A stretch of DNA of 64,000 nt from Yoonia rosea (GCF_900156505.1 NZ_FTPR01000003.1:124001-188000); one strand, 5' to 3'; positions 53,742 to 63,642 are shown, counted from the first letter of the stretch. Notes: generated by a model not told the origin, from the sequence alone. Made by a program: numbers and translations.

Positions 53742-54917
53742 TTAAAGTCCTGTCTCTTGCGCGATCTGCGCCTTGGATTTGCGCGCGCGTTCGGTCGCAG
53801 ACTTCAACTGGCCACAAGCGGCCATGATATCCTCGCCCCGCGGAGTGCGGATAGGTGAGGCATAGCCTGCCTTATAGATGATATCCGCAAACTTGCGGAT
53901 CCGGTTGTTCGACGACCGCTTGTAGGGCGCGCCGGGCCATTCATTGAACGGGATCAGGTTGATCTTGGCAGGGATACCCTTGATCAGCTTGATCAGGCGT
54001 TGCGCATCTTCGTCACTGTCATTCACACCATCCAGCATCACATATTCAAAGGTGATGCGCTCGGAGTTCGATACCTTGGGATAGTCCCGCAACGCATCCA
54101 GCAAATCCGCAATCGGCCAGCGCTTGTTGATCGGGACAAGACGGTCCCGCACCTCATCGGTTGTCGCATGGAATGAAATCGCGAGCTGGCATCCGATCTC
54201 CTGCGCGGTGCGTGCAATTTCGGGCACCACACCGGATGTCGAGAGCGTGATCCGTCGCCGCGACAGGGATATCCCCTCGGGGTCCATCGCGATCTTCATC
54301 GCGTCGCGCACATTCTCAAAGTTATAAAGCGGCTCGCCCATTCCCATCAGGACGATGTTCGACAGGAGCCGCGTTTCATCCTTCGGCGCGCCTTGCTCGG
54401 GCCATTCCCCCAGATCATCACGGGCGACCATGATTTGCCCGACAATTTCGGCTGCGGTCAGGTTGCGCACGAGTTTCTGCGTGCCCGTGTGACAGAATGA
54501 ACAGGTCAGCGTGCAGCCGACTTGGCTCGAGATACAAAGTGTTCCGCGGTCGGTTTCGGGGATATAGACCACCTCCACCTCATGTCCGCCTGCGATCCGC
54601 ACCAGATATTTGCGGGTGCCGTCATCCGACACCTGCCGCGTCACCACCTCGGGCAATTCAATCGCAAAGGTGTCGGCCAACATCGCGCGGTAGTCTTTCG
54701 CCAGATTGGTCATCTGCGCAAAATCACGCACACCCCAATGGTAGATCCATTGCCAAATCTGGCCGACCCGCATCTTGGCCTGCTTTTCCGGTGTGCCGGC
54801 CGCAATCAGTGCATCCCGCATCTGGTCACGCGACAAACCGATCAGGTTGCGCGGTCCGTCTGGCAACTTGCGCGGAATAGTCAGCACGTCCTGCGTAATG
54901 GGGGCCTTGGCGTCCAT
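53742..54917 (-). CDS. rlmN: Dual-specificity rRNA/tRNA adenine C2-methyltransferase RlmN
   Basis: 391 aa radical SAM enzyme. The CxxxCxxC motif is in GCTLTCSFC, with [13 protein letters not shown] and GMGEPLYNF typical of RlmN, and a conserved C-terminal Cys in MAACGQL. It methylates A2503 of 23S rRNA and A37 of tRNA. ATG 54917 chosen; the long upstream frame lies over the terminator. Confidence 0.96.
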   Translation of the reverse strand: MDAKAPITQDVLTIPRKLPDGPRNLIGLSRDQMRDALIAAGTPEKQAKMRVGQIWQWIYHWGVRDFAQMTNLAKDYRAMLADTFAIELPEVVTRQVSDDGTRKYLVRIAGGHEVEVVYIPETDRGTLCISSQVGCTLTCSFCHTGTQKLVRNLTAAEIVGQIMVARDDLGEWPEQGAPKDETRLLSNIVLMGMGEPLYNFENVRDAMKIAMDPEGISLSRRRITLSTSGVVPEIARTAQEIGCQLAISFHATTDEVRDRLVPINKRWPIADLLDALRDYPKVSNSERITFEYVMLDGVNDSDEDAQRLIKLIKGIPAKINLIPFNEWPGAPYKRSSNNRIRKFADIIYKAGYASPIRTPRGEDIMAACGQLKSATERARKSKAQIAQETGL

Positions 54918-54957
54918 GGGATTACTCTCACTGAGGGGTTTGAGGGGCATATAAGAG

Positions 54958-54989
54958 AAAAAGGCGGCCTCCACAAGGAAACCGCCTTT
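54958..54989 (-). terminator. Terminator downstream of the IalB-family gene
   Basis: 8-bp stem (54960-54967 with 54982-54989) that on the minus strand ends in a short T-run. It separates the IalB-like gene from rlmN. Confidence 0.65.
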
Positions 54990-55010
54990 GCGCAAAATAT
55001 TGTGAAACGC

Positions 55011-55541
55011 CTAGCCCGCGCAGCGGCTCGCGGCTTCTTCCACCGCAGCAGTAAAGCCCAAAAGGCTAAATGTGTCTTGTGTTTGTGTGCCACGACCCGA
55101 CCGCGCCGTGATCACCGCATTTGCCCCGCGCTTCATCGCCTCGACGAAACGGGCGTCATCGGCAGGGGTTGCTGGCCAAGCAGTTTCGCCTTGGGTGAAC
55201 ATCTGGAATGTCGTGTCGCCGATCTGCACGCTCGCGGTTGATTCGTCGGCGAACGGATAGCCGCCGGTAAACATGACCTGCCCGTTCACATTCTCGGAGG
55301 GGCGGTAGAAGACAATCAACCGGATGTCGCCGCGGCGCACGTCAACGGTATTGCCATCGCGCGTGTTCAGCGTTTCCTTTGGGGCCGAGACCGCCCAGCA
55401 TTCATTCGGATCGCTTTCCACAAAAACGCTCCAGTCGGTATTCGCTGAAACGCGGTTATCGCTTTCTTCTTGTGCGGCGGCGGCACCCGCCGTCACCAAA
55501 GCCAGTGTTACGCCAATCGCGCGTGAAATATTCAAAATCAT
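55011..55541 (-). CDS. Invasion-associated locus B (IalB) family periplasmic protein
   Basis: 176 aa. Signal peptide with cleavage after AAAAQ (about residue 23); mature part has the IalB look (WSVFVESDPNECWAVSAPKE, RLIVFYRPSENVNGQVMFTGGYPF, MKRGANAVITARSGRG). GGAGG precedes ATG 55541. The function outside Bartonella is not known. Confidence 0.82.
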   Translation of the reverse strand: MILNISRAIGVTLALVTAGAAAAQEESDNRVSANTDWSVFVESDPNECWAVSAPKETLNTRDGNTVDVRRGDIRLIVFYRPSENVNGQVMFTGGYPFADESTASVQIGDTTFQMFTQGETAWPATPADDARFVEAMKRGANAVITARSGRGTQTQDTFSLLGFTAAVEEAASRCAG

Positions 55542-55739
55542 TCTGCAGCCTCCACGCTGTCCTTGCCTCTGGATGTCTCGCCCAGCCAGTGGCACATCTG
55601 ACGGTACCTTTTCGACTGGCGAGACCTTGTTCAACTCGATACCACTACGCCTAGCAAAAAATTGCCTGTGGGGGAAAGCCCCGTTACAGGTGCGCTCTGC
55701 GCGATAAAAACGAAATATACAATTCAAAAGGGCAAGAAA

Positions 55740-56729
55740 ATGGCAAATCCTGTTGATCTGGTCGAAGTCTGGCGCGGAGATCTGCTTGAATGCGTCCATC
55801 AGGGTCACGCAGTTGTGTGTGACGATACCGGCCAGATTGTCGAAAGCTGGGGGGATCCTACGGCCATTATCTATCCGCGCTCGTCATGCAAAATGATTCA
55901 GGCACTGCCATTGGTGGCAAGCGGAGCCGCAGCAAATCTGACTGGACAGCAATTGGCGATTGCCTCGGCGTCGCACAACGCCGCCGCGATTCACACCGAT
56001 CTGGTGGGCAAATGGCTCGCAGATCTTGATATGACAGATGATGATTTTCGCTGTGGTCCGGCTTTGCCAATGGACGAAGCGGCCCGCAACGCATTGATCT
56101 GTTCGGGCACAGCACCGTGTCAAATCCACAACGAGTGTTCCGGCAAACATGCGGGGTTTTTGACGTTGAAAAAACACCTCAAGGCTGGCCCTGATTACGA
56201 ACTCATCGACCATCCGGTGCAGAAAGCTGTCAAATCAGCCTTTGAAGAGGTGACTGGCGAAACCAGCCCGATGTACGGAATTGACGGGTGCTCCGCACCA
56301 AACCATGCCTGTTCTGTGCATGGCCTTGCCCGCGCGATGGCTTTTTTTGCCAGTGCACAGGACCGTTCCGATGTGCTGAGCACCGCCGCGGCGCGGCTGA
56401 CCCAAGCGATGGCGACGTTTCCGGAATTTGTTGCGGGCGAAACGCGCACCTGCACCGATCTGATGCGGGCGATGGACCATAAGGTAGCGATCAAGACCGG
56501 TGCAGAAGGCGTCTTCATTGCGATCATCCCCGAAAAGCGATTAGGCGTTGCGGTCAAGATCATGGATGGCTCACAGCGCGGGCGGGACTGCGCCATTGCG
56601 GCGATCCTCGTGCGGCTTGGCGTACTTGACCCGAACCATCCTGCAGCCGTTGCGCGCCGGACACCGGCCATTTTTAACCGCAGAGGGTTGACCACGGGCT
56701 TTATCCGCCCGGCCCCATTGCTCGCGTAA
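55740..56729 (+). CDS. L-asparaginase, Rhizobium ReAIV-like family
   Basis: 329 aa. Family motifs: PRSSCKMIQALPLV, IHNECSGKHAGFL, MYGIDGCSAPNHACSVHG and KTGAEGVFIAIIPEKRLGVAVK. This asparaginase group has Cys-containing metal sites, unlike bacterial EcAII. It turns L-asparagine to aspartate. ATG at 55740; no signal peptide, so cytoplasmic. Confidence 0.9.
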   Translation: MANPVDLVEVWRGDLLECVHQGHAVVCDDTGQIVESWGDPTAIIYPRSSCKMIQALPLVASGAAANLTGQQLAIASASHNAAAIHTDLVGKWLADLDMTDDDFRCGPALPMDEAARNALICSGTAPCQIHNECSGKHAGFLTLKKHLKAGPDYELIDHPVQKAVKSAFEEVTGETSPMYGIDGCSAPNHACSVHGLARAMAFFASAQDRSDVLSTAAARLTQAMATFPEFVAGETRTCTDLMRAMDHKVAIKTGAEGVFIAIIPEKRLGVAVKIMDGSQRGRDCAIAAILVRLGVLDPNHPAAVARRTPAIFNRRGLTTGFIRPAPLLA

Positions 56730-56772
56730 GCCCGACGCGCTCACCAGAAACACTGAACGGAAAGCCTGCCTT

Positions 56773-57561
56773 ATGCCCTTTACCCTTGCCACCTGGAACA
56801 TCAACTCTGTGCGTCTGCGCGAAGACATCGTTGCCCGCCTGATGCGCGATGAGGCCCCTGATGTGCTTTGCCTGCAGGAATGCAAAAGCCCAGTGGACAA
56901 GATCCCGCTGGAACAGTTTCAGGCGCTGGGCTACGCGCACATGGTTGCGCGCGGCCAGAAAGGCTATAACGGTGTGGCGATCTTTTCCAAAATCCCGATG
57001 GTCGAGGCTGGGGCCGAGGATTACGCCGGTCTGGGTCATGCGCGGCACATCGCGGCCAAGCTGGAAAATGGTGTGACGATCCACAACCACTATGTCCCTG
57101 CTGGTGGTGATGTGGCGGACCGCGCCGTGAACGAAAAATTCGGCCAGAAGCTCGATTATCTGACTGACATGCGCGATGCCTATCATGCGCAGAAGCCGGT
57201 AAAATCCATTCTTGTGGGCGATCTGAATATTGCACCGCGCGAAGACGACGTGTGGGACCACAAGAAATTGCTCAAGGTCGTGAGCCACACGCCGATCGAA
57301 GTGGAACACTTTGCCGCTGTAATGGATGCAGGGGCATGGTCCGACGTGACACGCAACGATATTCCCGAAGGTCTGCTCTATAGCTGGTGGTCCTACCGCG
57401 CCAAGGATTGGGACGAGGCCGACAAGGGCCGCAGGCTTGATCACATCTGGGCCACGCCGGACATCAAGAACGCCGCCCACAGCAGCCGCGTGCTGCGTGA
57501 CGCACGTGGCTGGGAAAAGCCCAGCGACCACGCACCTGTGTTCGCAACGTTCGATCTCTAG
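56773..57561 (+). CDS. xthA: Exodeoxyribonuclease III
   Basis: 262 aa AP endonuclease-family protein: TWNINSVRLR, LQECKSP with catalytic Glu, LVGDLNIAPREDD and RLDHIWATPDI plus the terminal SDHAPVF catalytic His. It repairs abasic DNA sites. Followed 9 nt later by the MDR gene. Confidence 0.95.
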   Translation: MPFTLATWNINSVRLREDIVARLMRDEAPDVLCLQECKSPVDKIPLEQFQALGYAHMVARGQKGYNGVAIFSKIPMVEAGAEDYAGLGHARHIAAKLENGVTIHNHYVPAGGDVADRAVNEKFGQKLDYLTDMRDAYHAQKPVKSILVGDLNIAPREDDVWDHKKLLKVVSHTPIEVEHFAAVMDAGAWSDVTRNDIPEGLLYSWWSYRAKDWDEADKGRRLDHIWATPDIKNAAHSSRVLRDARGWEKPSDHAPVFATFDL

Positions 57562-57570
57562 GGGAATTCA

Positions 57571-58596
57571 ATGACACTTCCGACATCCATGAAAGCGCTT
57601 GTGCAATTGCACGATGGCTATGCGGGTACACGGACGGGGCCCAATATCAGCGACCTGTCCCCTTTTGTGGCATATCAGGACGTGCCCCTGCCGCAGCCCG
57701 CCGCAGGCCAAGCGCTCATCAAGGTGCATCTGGCGGCGGTGAACCCCTCTGACATCCATTTTATCAAAGGCGAATACGGCCAACCCCGTGTCAAAGGGAG
57801 CCCTGCCGGATTTGAAGCTGTGGGTGAGGTTGTGGCTGGCAACACGCCTCTGATTGGCAAGCGCGTCAGCTTCTTTGCCGGCGGGTCCGGCACGTGGGCG
57901 CAGTATGCGCTGGCTGATGTCACCAGCCTCGTGCCTTGCCGCCCCGATCTGGCCGAAGTGGATGCCGCATGCCAGTTGGTCAATCCGCTGACCGCAATTG
58001 CGATGTTTGATCTGGTCAAGGAAAGCCGCGCGGAGAGTTTTGTGCTGAACGCTGCCGGATCTCAGCTTGGGAAATACCTGATCGCGCTGGCGAGGGATAA
58101 TGGCGTTGCGCCAATCGCAGTCGTCCGTCGCGCTGAACAGGCGGCTGAACTACGCGACCTTGGCGCACATTCCGTGATTGTGTCCACCCAGCCGGACGCG
58201 CTTGATCAGGCCAAAACGGCCTTCCGCGCGCTGCCGCCCGCGATTTTGCTGGATGCTGTTGGTGACCAGTTCACGGCTGATCTGTTCTTTGCCATGCCCA
58301 AACACAGCACATGGGTGAATTATGGCAAACTGTCGGGCGAGGCCCCGTGCCTGACGGAACTGGGCCAACTGATCTTTATGAACAAGAAGATCGAGGGTTT
58401 CTGGCTGACCCGCTGGATCAAGCAGGTGGGTGCGGACCGCGTGCGGGCGGGCTTTGTGGAAATCCAGGAGCGCTTTGTCAGTGGCGCATGGAAAACGGAT
58501 GTGGCGGGGATCGTGCCGTTGTCGGAGGCCATGCTGCGCCTGCCTCAGGTGCTGGCCGTGCCTGATGGCAAGGCGTTTATTGATCCGCGAGGCTGA
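57571..58596 (+). CDS. Zinc-type/medium-chain dehydrogenase superfamily oxidoreductase
   Basis: 341 aa. Has the GroES-like N-terminal fold (VNPSDIHFIKGEYG) and a Rossmann NAD(P) domain, but no catalytic Zn Cys-His ligands are obvious, so it is closer to quinone-reductase/enoyl-reductase-like MDR members. Substrate unknown. GGGGAATTC before the ATG acts as ribosome site. Confidence 0.85.
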   Translation: MTLPTSMKALVQLHDGYAGTRTGPNISDLSPFVAYQDVPLPQPAAGQALIKVHLAAVNPSDIHFIKGEYGQPRVKGSPAGFEAVGEVVAGNTPLIGKRVSFFAGGSGTWAQYALADVTSLVPCRPDLAEVDAACQLVNPLTAIAMFDLVKESRAESFVLNAAGSQLGKYLIALARDNGVAPIAVVRRAEQAAELRDLGAHSVIVSTQPDALDQAKTAFRALPPAILLDAVGDQFTADLFFAMPKHSTWVNYGKLSGEAPCLTELGQLIFMNKKIEGFWLTRWIKQVGADRVRAGFVEIQERFVSGAWKTDVAGIVPLSEAMLRLPQVLAVPDGKAFIDPRG

Positions 58597-58730
58597 TCTT
58601 GCTTGCATCTGCGCAATAAATCCGCGACACGCGCGCTTTCGGTTCAGAAATGTTGAAAAACCGCTGAACCGTTGCTATTTCTAGATCATGCCCTGCGTCG
58701 GGGCCATGACGACGTGCTTTAAGGAGGACA
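58597..58730. other. Spacer with strong ribosome binding site for a short upstream ORF
   Basis: The region up to 58720 shows no gene. AAGGAGGACA at 58721-58730 is one of the best ribosome sites in the window and serves the ATG at 58731. Confidence 0.55.
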
Positions 58731-58790
58731 ATGATCTGTCTCTTTCTACAGCGGCTGATGCATCAGCCAAACCCGGAGTCGCAGCAATGA
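58731..58790 (+). CDS. Short upstream ORF coupled to rsfS (19 aa)
   Basis: Begins MICLFLQ after AAGGAGG; its stop TGA (58788-58790) overlaps the rsfS start ATG (58787-58789). The peptide has no known role. It may be a leader peptide that couples or tunes translation of rsfS, or the site may simply give rsfS a nearby re-initiation signal. Confidence 0.45.
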   Translation: MICLFLQRLMHQPNPESQQ

Positions 58791-59143
58791 CGGCCCCACA
58801 AAATGTGACCAGCGAAGCGCTTTTGGCGGCTGTTCTCAAATCCCTCGATGACGACAAAGGCGAAGACATCGTGCAGATCAGTCTGCGCGGCAAGTCCGAG
58901 ATTGGCGACTATATGGTCATCGCATCGGGCCGTTCGACGCGCCAAGTGACGGCGATGGCTGAAAAGCTCGCGGATCGTCTGAAGCAGGAATTCGGGATCA
59001 TCTCCAAGACCGAAGGCAAAGACACCGGCGATTGGGTGCTGATCGACACAGGCGATATCATCGTGCATATCTTCCGTCCGGAAGTGCGCGAATTCTATCA
59101 GCTTGAAAAGATGTGGCAGCCGGGGACGGCCAGCGCCGTCTGA
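58787..59143 (+). CDS. rsfS: Ribosome silencing factor RsfS
   Basis: 118 aa, the usual length. The family motifs DDDKGEDIVQISLRGKS, GDYMVIASGRSTRQVTAMA and the C-terminal IVHIFRPEVREFYQLEKMW are clear. RsfS binds L14 and blocks subunit joining in stationary phase. Start at 58787 matches the family N-terminus; stop overlaps rlmH (TGATG). Confidence 0.95.
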   Translation: MTAPQNVTSEALLAAVLKSLDDDKGEDIVQISLRGKSEIGDYMVIASGRSTRQVTAMAEKLADRLKQEFGIISKTEGKDTGDWVLIDTGDIIVHIFRPEVREFYQLEKMWQPGTASAV

Positions 59144-59613
59144 TGCGGGTCCAGATTTGCGCTGTGGGCCGTTTGCGCAAGGGGCCCGAGCGCGACCTTT
59201 ATGATGACTACCTCACCCGGTTCGACCGGACGGGGCGGGCGCTGGCCTTTGGGCCTGCGCAACTGATCGAAGTCGAAGACAAAAAGGGCGGCGGCATGGC
59301 CGGCGAGGCAGCCCTGCTGGAACGTGCGGTGCCCGATGGTGCCTTGATCTGTACCCTCGATGAACGCGGCAAGCTCATGGGCTCGCCGGACTTTGCAGCC
59401 CTTCTCGCCACATGGCGCGACCAGGGGCGGCAGGACGTCAGTTTCGTGATTGGTGGCGCGGACGGGATTGATCCCGCTTTGCGTGACCGCGCCGATGCGT
59501 CTTTGAGTTTTGGCAAAATGGTCTGGCCGCATATGTTAGTGCGCGTGATGTTGGCCGAACAGCTTTACCGTGCTGCCTCTATTCTGGCGGGCGGTCCTTA
59601 TCATCGGGCTTAG
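59143..59613 (+). CDS. rlmH: 23S rRNA pseudouridine1915 N3-methyltransferase RlmH
   Basis: 156 aa SPOUT methyltransferase. Matches the knotted C-terminus: FVIGGADGIDP, SFGKMVWPHMLVRVMLAEQLYRA. It methylates pseudouridine 1915. Translationally coupled with rsfS; next gene gpmI. Confidence 0.95.
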   Translation: MRVQICAVGRLRKGPERDLYDDYLTRFDRTGRALAFGPAQLIEVEDKKGGGMAGEAALLERAVPDGALICTLDERGKLMGSPDFAALLATWRDQGRQDVSFVIGGADGIDPALRDRADASLSFGKMVWPHMLVRVMLAEQLYRAASILAGGPYHRA

Positions 59614-59648
59614 GAGCCTCCGGCGGGAGTATTTCGGGCAAGATGATG
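59614..59648. repeat. Dispersed GC-rich intergenic element downstream of rlmH
   Basis: The GAGCCTCCGGCGGGAG core followed by an AT/G tract resembles a repeated 3'-end element I associate with Rhodobacterales genomes. It contains a small ctcc-ggcg-ggag hairpin and may act as terminator-like or mRNA-stabilising sequence. Only a single copy is visible in the window, so this rests on recall. Confidence 0.35.
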
Positions 59649-59715
59649 CGGTGCGGTGGTTCCCCTGATTGCAATGCTGCGATAGACAGCAATCAACCAA
59701 TATAGGAGCGTTGCT

Positions 59716-61230
59716 ATGCCCACCCCCAAACCCGTTGTTCTGTGCATTCTTGATGGCTGGGGCCTGCGCGACGCGGTTGAAGGCAACGCGCCCAAGCAGG
59801 CGCATACCCCAAATTTTGACGCGATCATGCGAGGGCCCCATGCCCGGCTTCTGACACATGGCCGTGATGCGGGGCTGCCCGGCGGGCAGATGGGCAATTC
59901 CGAAGTGGGCCACACCAACATCGGCGCGGGCCGCGTGGTTGCGATGGATCTGGGCCAGATTGAGCTGTCGATCGAGGATGGATCGTTTTTCACGGCGGAT
60001 GCGCTGGTGGCGTTCATTGAGAAGCTGAAAGCCAGTGGAGGTGCCGCGCATCTGATGGGGGTCGTGTCCGACGGCGGCGTTCATGGGCATCTAGATCATA
60101 TCATTGCTGCCGCTAAGGCGATCACCGATGCCGGTGTGCCGGTCATCATCCACGCGATCACAGACGGGCGTGATGTGGCGCCATCTTCGGCCAAAGCGTT
60201 TATGGCAACGCTGACTGAAAACCTGCCTGACAACGCGAAGATTGCCACGGTCATTGGCCGCTATTTCGCGATGGACCGAGATAATCGCTGGGAGCGGGTC
60301 GAGACCGCCTATGACGCGATGATCAAAGGTGAGGGCGGGGCGGCCGCCACGCCACTGGCGGCGATCGAGGCGGCTTATGCGGCGGGCAAAACAGATGAAT
60401 TCATCCCCGCCACCGTGATTGGCGACTACGCAGGGTTCGGAAAGGATGACGGGTTCTTCTGTCTGAATTTCCGTTCTGACCGTGCGCGTGAAATTCTGGC
60501 GGCGATTGCCGATCCCGACTTTGACGGATTTGAGCGTGAGCAGCCGCCTTTGGCAGCATTGCTGGGGATGGTCACCTATTCGGACCGTCATGACGCGTGG
60601 TTCGATACGGTTTTTCCCAAACGCGATATCCAGAATACCCTTGGTGCATGGGTTGCCAAACACGGGCTGCGCCAGTTCCGGCTGGCAGAGACCGAGAAAT
60701 ACCCCCATGTGACTTTCTTTCTGAACGGCGGGATCGAGGTGCCGGAAAAGGGCGAGGACCGCTATATGGCGGCATCGCCAAAAGTTGCGACTTATGACAT
60801 GCAGCCAGAGATGTCGGCGGCCGAGGTGACCGAACATTTCGTCAAGGCCATCGAGGACGGCTATGACCTGATTGTCACCAACTACGCCAATCCCGATATG
60901 GTGGGACACACCGGCGATCTTGGTGCAGCGATCAAGGCTTGTGAGGCGGTTGATGAGGGTCTGGGACAGGTCCTGACCGCTCTTAAAGCCGCAGGCGGTG
61001 CCATGATCGTCACCGCCGACCACGGCAATTGCGAGACGATGATTGATCCTGAAACAGGTGGGCCGCATACCGCGCATACGTTGAACCCTGTGCCAGTGGC
61101 CTTGGTCAGTGGGTCAGAGGGCGCGTCACTGCGTGACGGCAGGCTGGCCGATCTTGCGCCCACGGTGCTTGATCTGATGGGTCTGGAATTGCCCCCCGAA
61201 ATGACAGGGCGGAGTTTGATCGTAAAATGA
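59716..61230 (+). CDS. gpmI: 2,3-bisphosphoglycerate-independent phosphoglycerate mutase
   Basis: 504 aa. Mn-dependent alkaline-phosphatase-fold enzyme: LDGWGLRDAVEGN, QMGNSEVGHTNIGAGRV with catalytic Ser, GVVSDGGVHGH, FLNGG and TADHGNCETM. Glycolytic 3-PGA to 2-PGA conversion. TAGGAG sits 8 nt before the start. 3' end overlaps the envC-like gene. Confidence 0.96.
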   Translation: MPTPKPVVLCILDGWGLRDAVEGNAPKQAHTPNFDAIMRGPHARLLTHGRDAGLPGGQMGNSEVGHTNIGAGRVVAMDLGQIELSIEDGSFFTADALVAFIEKLKASGGAAHLMGVVSDGGVHGHLDHIIAAAKAITDAGVPVIIHAITDGRDVAPSSAKAFMATLTENLPDNAKIATVIGRYFAMDRDNRWERVETAYDAMIKGEGGAAATPLAAIEAAYAAGKTDEFIPATVIGDYAGFGKDDGFFCLNFRSDRAREILAAIADPDFDGFEREQPPLAALLGMVTYSDRHDAWFDTVFPKRDIQNTLGAWVAKHGLRQFRLAETEKYPHVTFFLNGGIEVPEKGEDRYMAASPKVATYDMQPEMSAAEVTEHFVKAIEDGYDLIVTNYANPDMVGHTGDLGAAIKACEAVDEGLGQVLTALKAAGGAMIVTADHGNCETMIDPETGGPHTAHTLNPVPVALVSGSEGASLRDGRLADLAPTVLDLMGLELPPEMTGRSLIVK

Positions 61231-62288
61231 TCCGCCTGATTGCTGCATTGCTTTGTTTCGCCTCGGGGGCTTTGGCGCAACAAAACGCGGTCGAGGCTGC
61301 CGCACAGTTGCAGGCAGCCCAAGCGCAATTGCAGGCCGCTGACAGTGCACGCGACCGGATTGCGGCGCTGACGGAAACCGTCCAGGCCTATGAGGCGGGG
61401 CTGGCGGCCATGCGGCAGGAGCAACGCGATATTGCCCTGCAAGAGGCAATCCTGACCGAAGAGCTCGAACTGCGCCGCGCTGAATTTGCCCAGCTTCTGG
61501 GGGTGCTGTCTGCCATCAGCAACACGCCGCAACCTGTCTTGCGTGCACATCCTGACGGGCCGCTGAACACCGTGCGCGCTGGCATGCTCGTGGCCGATGT
61601 GACACCGGGGTTGCGCGCTGAGGTCGCGCGGCTGAACGCACTTCTGACGCAGACCCAAGAGGCACGGCAGGCCCAGGACGCTGCTGCGCAGACCTTGACC
61701 GAAGGATTGCAGGGCGCACAGGCGGCCCGTGCGGCTCTGGGACAGGCGGTGTCAGAACGCACCGATCTGCCCAGCCGTTTCGAGGACGATCCGGTGCAAA
61801 CCGCGCTTTTAGTGGCCAGCACCCGGACCTTGGGGGAATTCGCCACAGGGTTGGCCGAGGCGCGTCCGGATGGCACCGGGGTGCTCACGCCACAAGGGAA
61901 CCTGCCTTTGCCGGTTGCCGGCACAATACTGCCCGATGATGGCACGGGCCGGCGCGGTTTACGCATAGGTGCCGAACCCCGCGCCTTGGTCACTGCCCCT
62001 GCACCGTCCACGATTTTGTTTCAGGGCCCGCTTCTGGACTATGGCACCGTAGTGATTCTGGAACCGGCTGCTGACATCATGTTCGTCATGGCAGGATTTG
62101 CCGAGGTCTTCGGCGTGGCGGGGCAGGTGGTCCCGATGGGTGCGCCAATCGGGCTTTTGGCGGCAAATGACAGGAAATTGACTGAAAATTTTGGGATTGC
62201 GACTGGGCAGCCCGGCTCTGCCCTTTATCTTGAGGTCAGAGAGGGGCAAACTCCGGTGAACCCCGCCGCGTGGTTTGCGGTCGAGTAG
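61227..62288 (+). CDS. EnvC-like murein hydrolase activator (degenerate LytM)
   Basis: 353 aa. Signal peptide (cleavage near ALAQQ), a long coiled-coil region (about 20-190), and a C-terminal M23/LytM-like domain whose zinc ligands look lost: the usual HLHF ends as ALYLEVREG and the upstream HxxxD is not present. This matches EnvC-type activators of amidases. Coupled to gpmI and followed by ctpA. Confidence 0.85.
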   Translation: MIRLIAALLCFASGALAQQNAVEAAAQLQAAQAQLQAADSARDRIAALTETVQAYEAGLAAMRQEQRDIALQEAILTEELELRRAEFAQLLGVLSAISNTPQPVLRAHPDGPLNTVRAGMLVADVTPGLRAEVARLNALLTQTQEARQAQDAAAQTLTEGLQGAQAARAALGQAVSERTDLPSRFEDDPVQTALLVASTRTLGEFATGLAEARPDGTGVLTPQGNLPLPVAGTILPDDGTGRRGLRIGAEPRALVTAPAPSTILFQGPLLDYGTVVILEPAADIMFVMAGFAEVFGVAGQVVPMGAPIGLLAANDRKLTENFGIATGQPGSALYLEVREGQTPVNPAAWFAVE

Positions 62289-62301
62289 GTAAGGAAAAAA
62301 G

Positions 62302-63642
62302 ATGAAAAAGCTGATGTTGGCCGCCACTGGTGGTGCTGTCTTGGGACTGGTTGTGACGACGCAGATTGCGGGGCCACTTGTGGCGCAAGAAGCGGAGCAG
62401 AGCACCAGCGTTTATGAGCAGCTTGATCTTTTTGGCGATATTTTCGAGCGGATCCGTTCGAACTACGTGGAAGAAGTTGACGACCGCGAACTGATCGAGG
62501 CCGCTATTAACGGGATGCTGACATCGCTTGATCCGCACTCGAGCTATCTGTCCCCCGAAGCGGCGCAGCGCATGCGTGTCAGCACCTCGGGCGAATTCGG
62601 CGGTCTGGGGATCGAAGTCACCCAGGAAGAGGGATGGGTGAAAGTGGTGTCCCCGATGGATGGCACCCCGGCCGAGGCCGCAGGCATCGAAGCAGGTGAT
62701 TTTATCACTGCCGTTGACGGTGAAAGCGTATTGGGCCTGACCTTGGACGAAGCGGTGCAGATGATGCGCGGCCCCGTTGGTGCCGAGATTATTGTCACCA
62801 TCGTGCGCGAAGGCGAGGTCGAGCCTTTTGACGTCTCGATCATCCGCGATACGATCAAACTGACCGCCGTACGCAGCCGCACCGAGGGCAACGCGGTTGT
62901 CTTGCGGGTCACAACGTTCAACGAACAGACCTTCCCGAACCTGGCGGAAGGGATCGAAGAACAAGTGGCCGAGGCTGGTGGTATCGACAATATTGACGGC
63001 TTTGTCGTTGACCTGCGCAACAACCCCGGCGGTCTGCTCAGTCAAGCGGTCTATGTCTCTGACGCCTTCCTTGATGCGGGTGAAATCGTCTCCACACGCG
63101 GGCGGCGGGCATCTGACGGTGACCGCTTCAATGCCACACCCGGTGATCTGGCCGAAGGCAAACCGATCGTTGTCCTGATCAATGGTGGGTCCGCCTCGGC
63201 ATCGGAAATTGTGGCGGGTGCGCTGCAAGACCACCGCCGCGCCATCATCGTTGGCACCAATTCCTTTGGCAAAGGGTCTGTCCAGACGGTTGTTCCCCTC
63301 AGCCAGGACGGGGCGATGCGCCTGACAACTGCGCGTTATTACACACCGTCGGGCCGGTCCATCCAGTCGCTCGGAATTTCTCCGGACATCATTGTGGAAC
63401 AGCCCCGTCCACGCCCCGTGGATGAAGAAGAGGCAGAAGCAGGTACACCACGGACCGAAGCAGGTTTGCGCGGTTCTTTGGAGAATGACAGCCTGACAGA
63501 GGACGAAATCCGCCAGATCGAAGAAGATCGCGCGCGCGCCGAGGCTGCGGCAGCCCTGCGCGAGGATGATTATCAACTGGCCTATGCTATTGATATCCTG
63601 AAGGGTTTGAACGCACTGGGCCCACTGTCGGGTAGCGAGTGA
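62302..63642 (+). CDS. ctpA: Carboxy-terminal processing protease (S41)
   Basis: 446 aa. Signal-like N-terminus, PDZ domain (GLGIEVTQEEGWVKVVSPMDG near 95) and S41 catalytic segment with Ser in SASEIVAGAL and Lys in SFGKGSVQTV. It trims periplasmic or cell-envelope proteins. A strong terminator follows. The two-to-three gene order with envC-like is typical of alphaproteobacteria. Confidence 0.94.
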   Translation: MKKLMLAATGGAVLGLVVTTQIAGPLVAQEAEQSTSVYEQLDLFGDIFERIRSNYVEEVDDRELIEAAINGMLTSLDPHSSYLSPEAAQRMRVSTSGEFGGLGIEVTQEEGWVKVVSPMDGTPAEAAGIEAGDFITAVDGESVLGLTLDEAVQMMRGPVGAEIIVTIVREGEVEPFDVSIIRDTIKLTAVRSRTEGNAVVLRVTTFNEQTFPNLAEGIEEQVAEAGGIDNIDGFVVDLRNNPGGLLSQAVYVSDAFLDAGEIVSTRGRRASDGDRFNATPGDLAEGKPIVVLINGGSASASEIVAGALQDHRRAIIVGTNSFGKGSVQTVVPLSQDGAMRLTTARYYTPSGRSIQSLGISPDIIVEQPRPRPVDEEEAEAGTPRTEAGLRGSLENDSLTEDEIRQIEEDRARAEAAAALREDDYQLAYAIDILKGLNALGPLSGSE

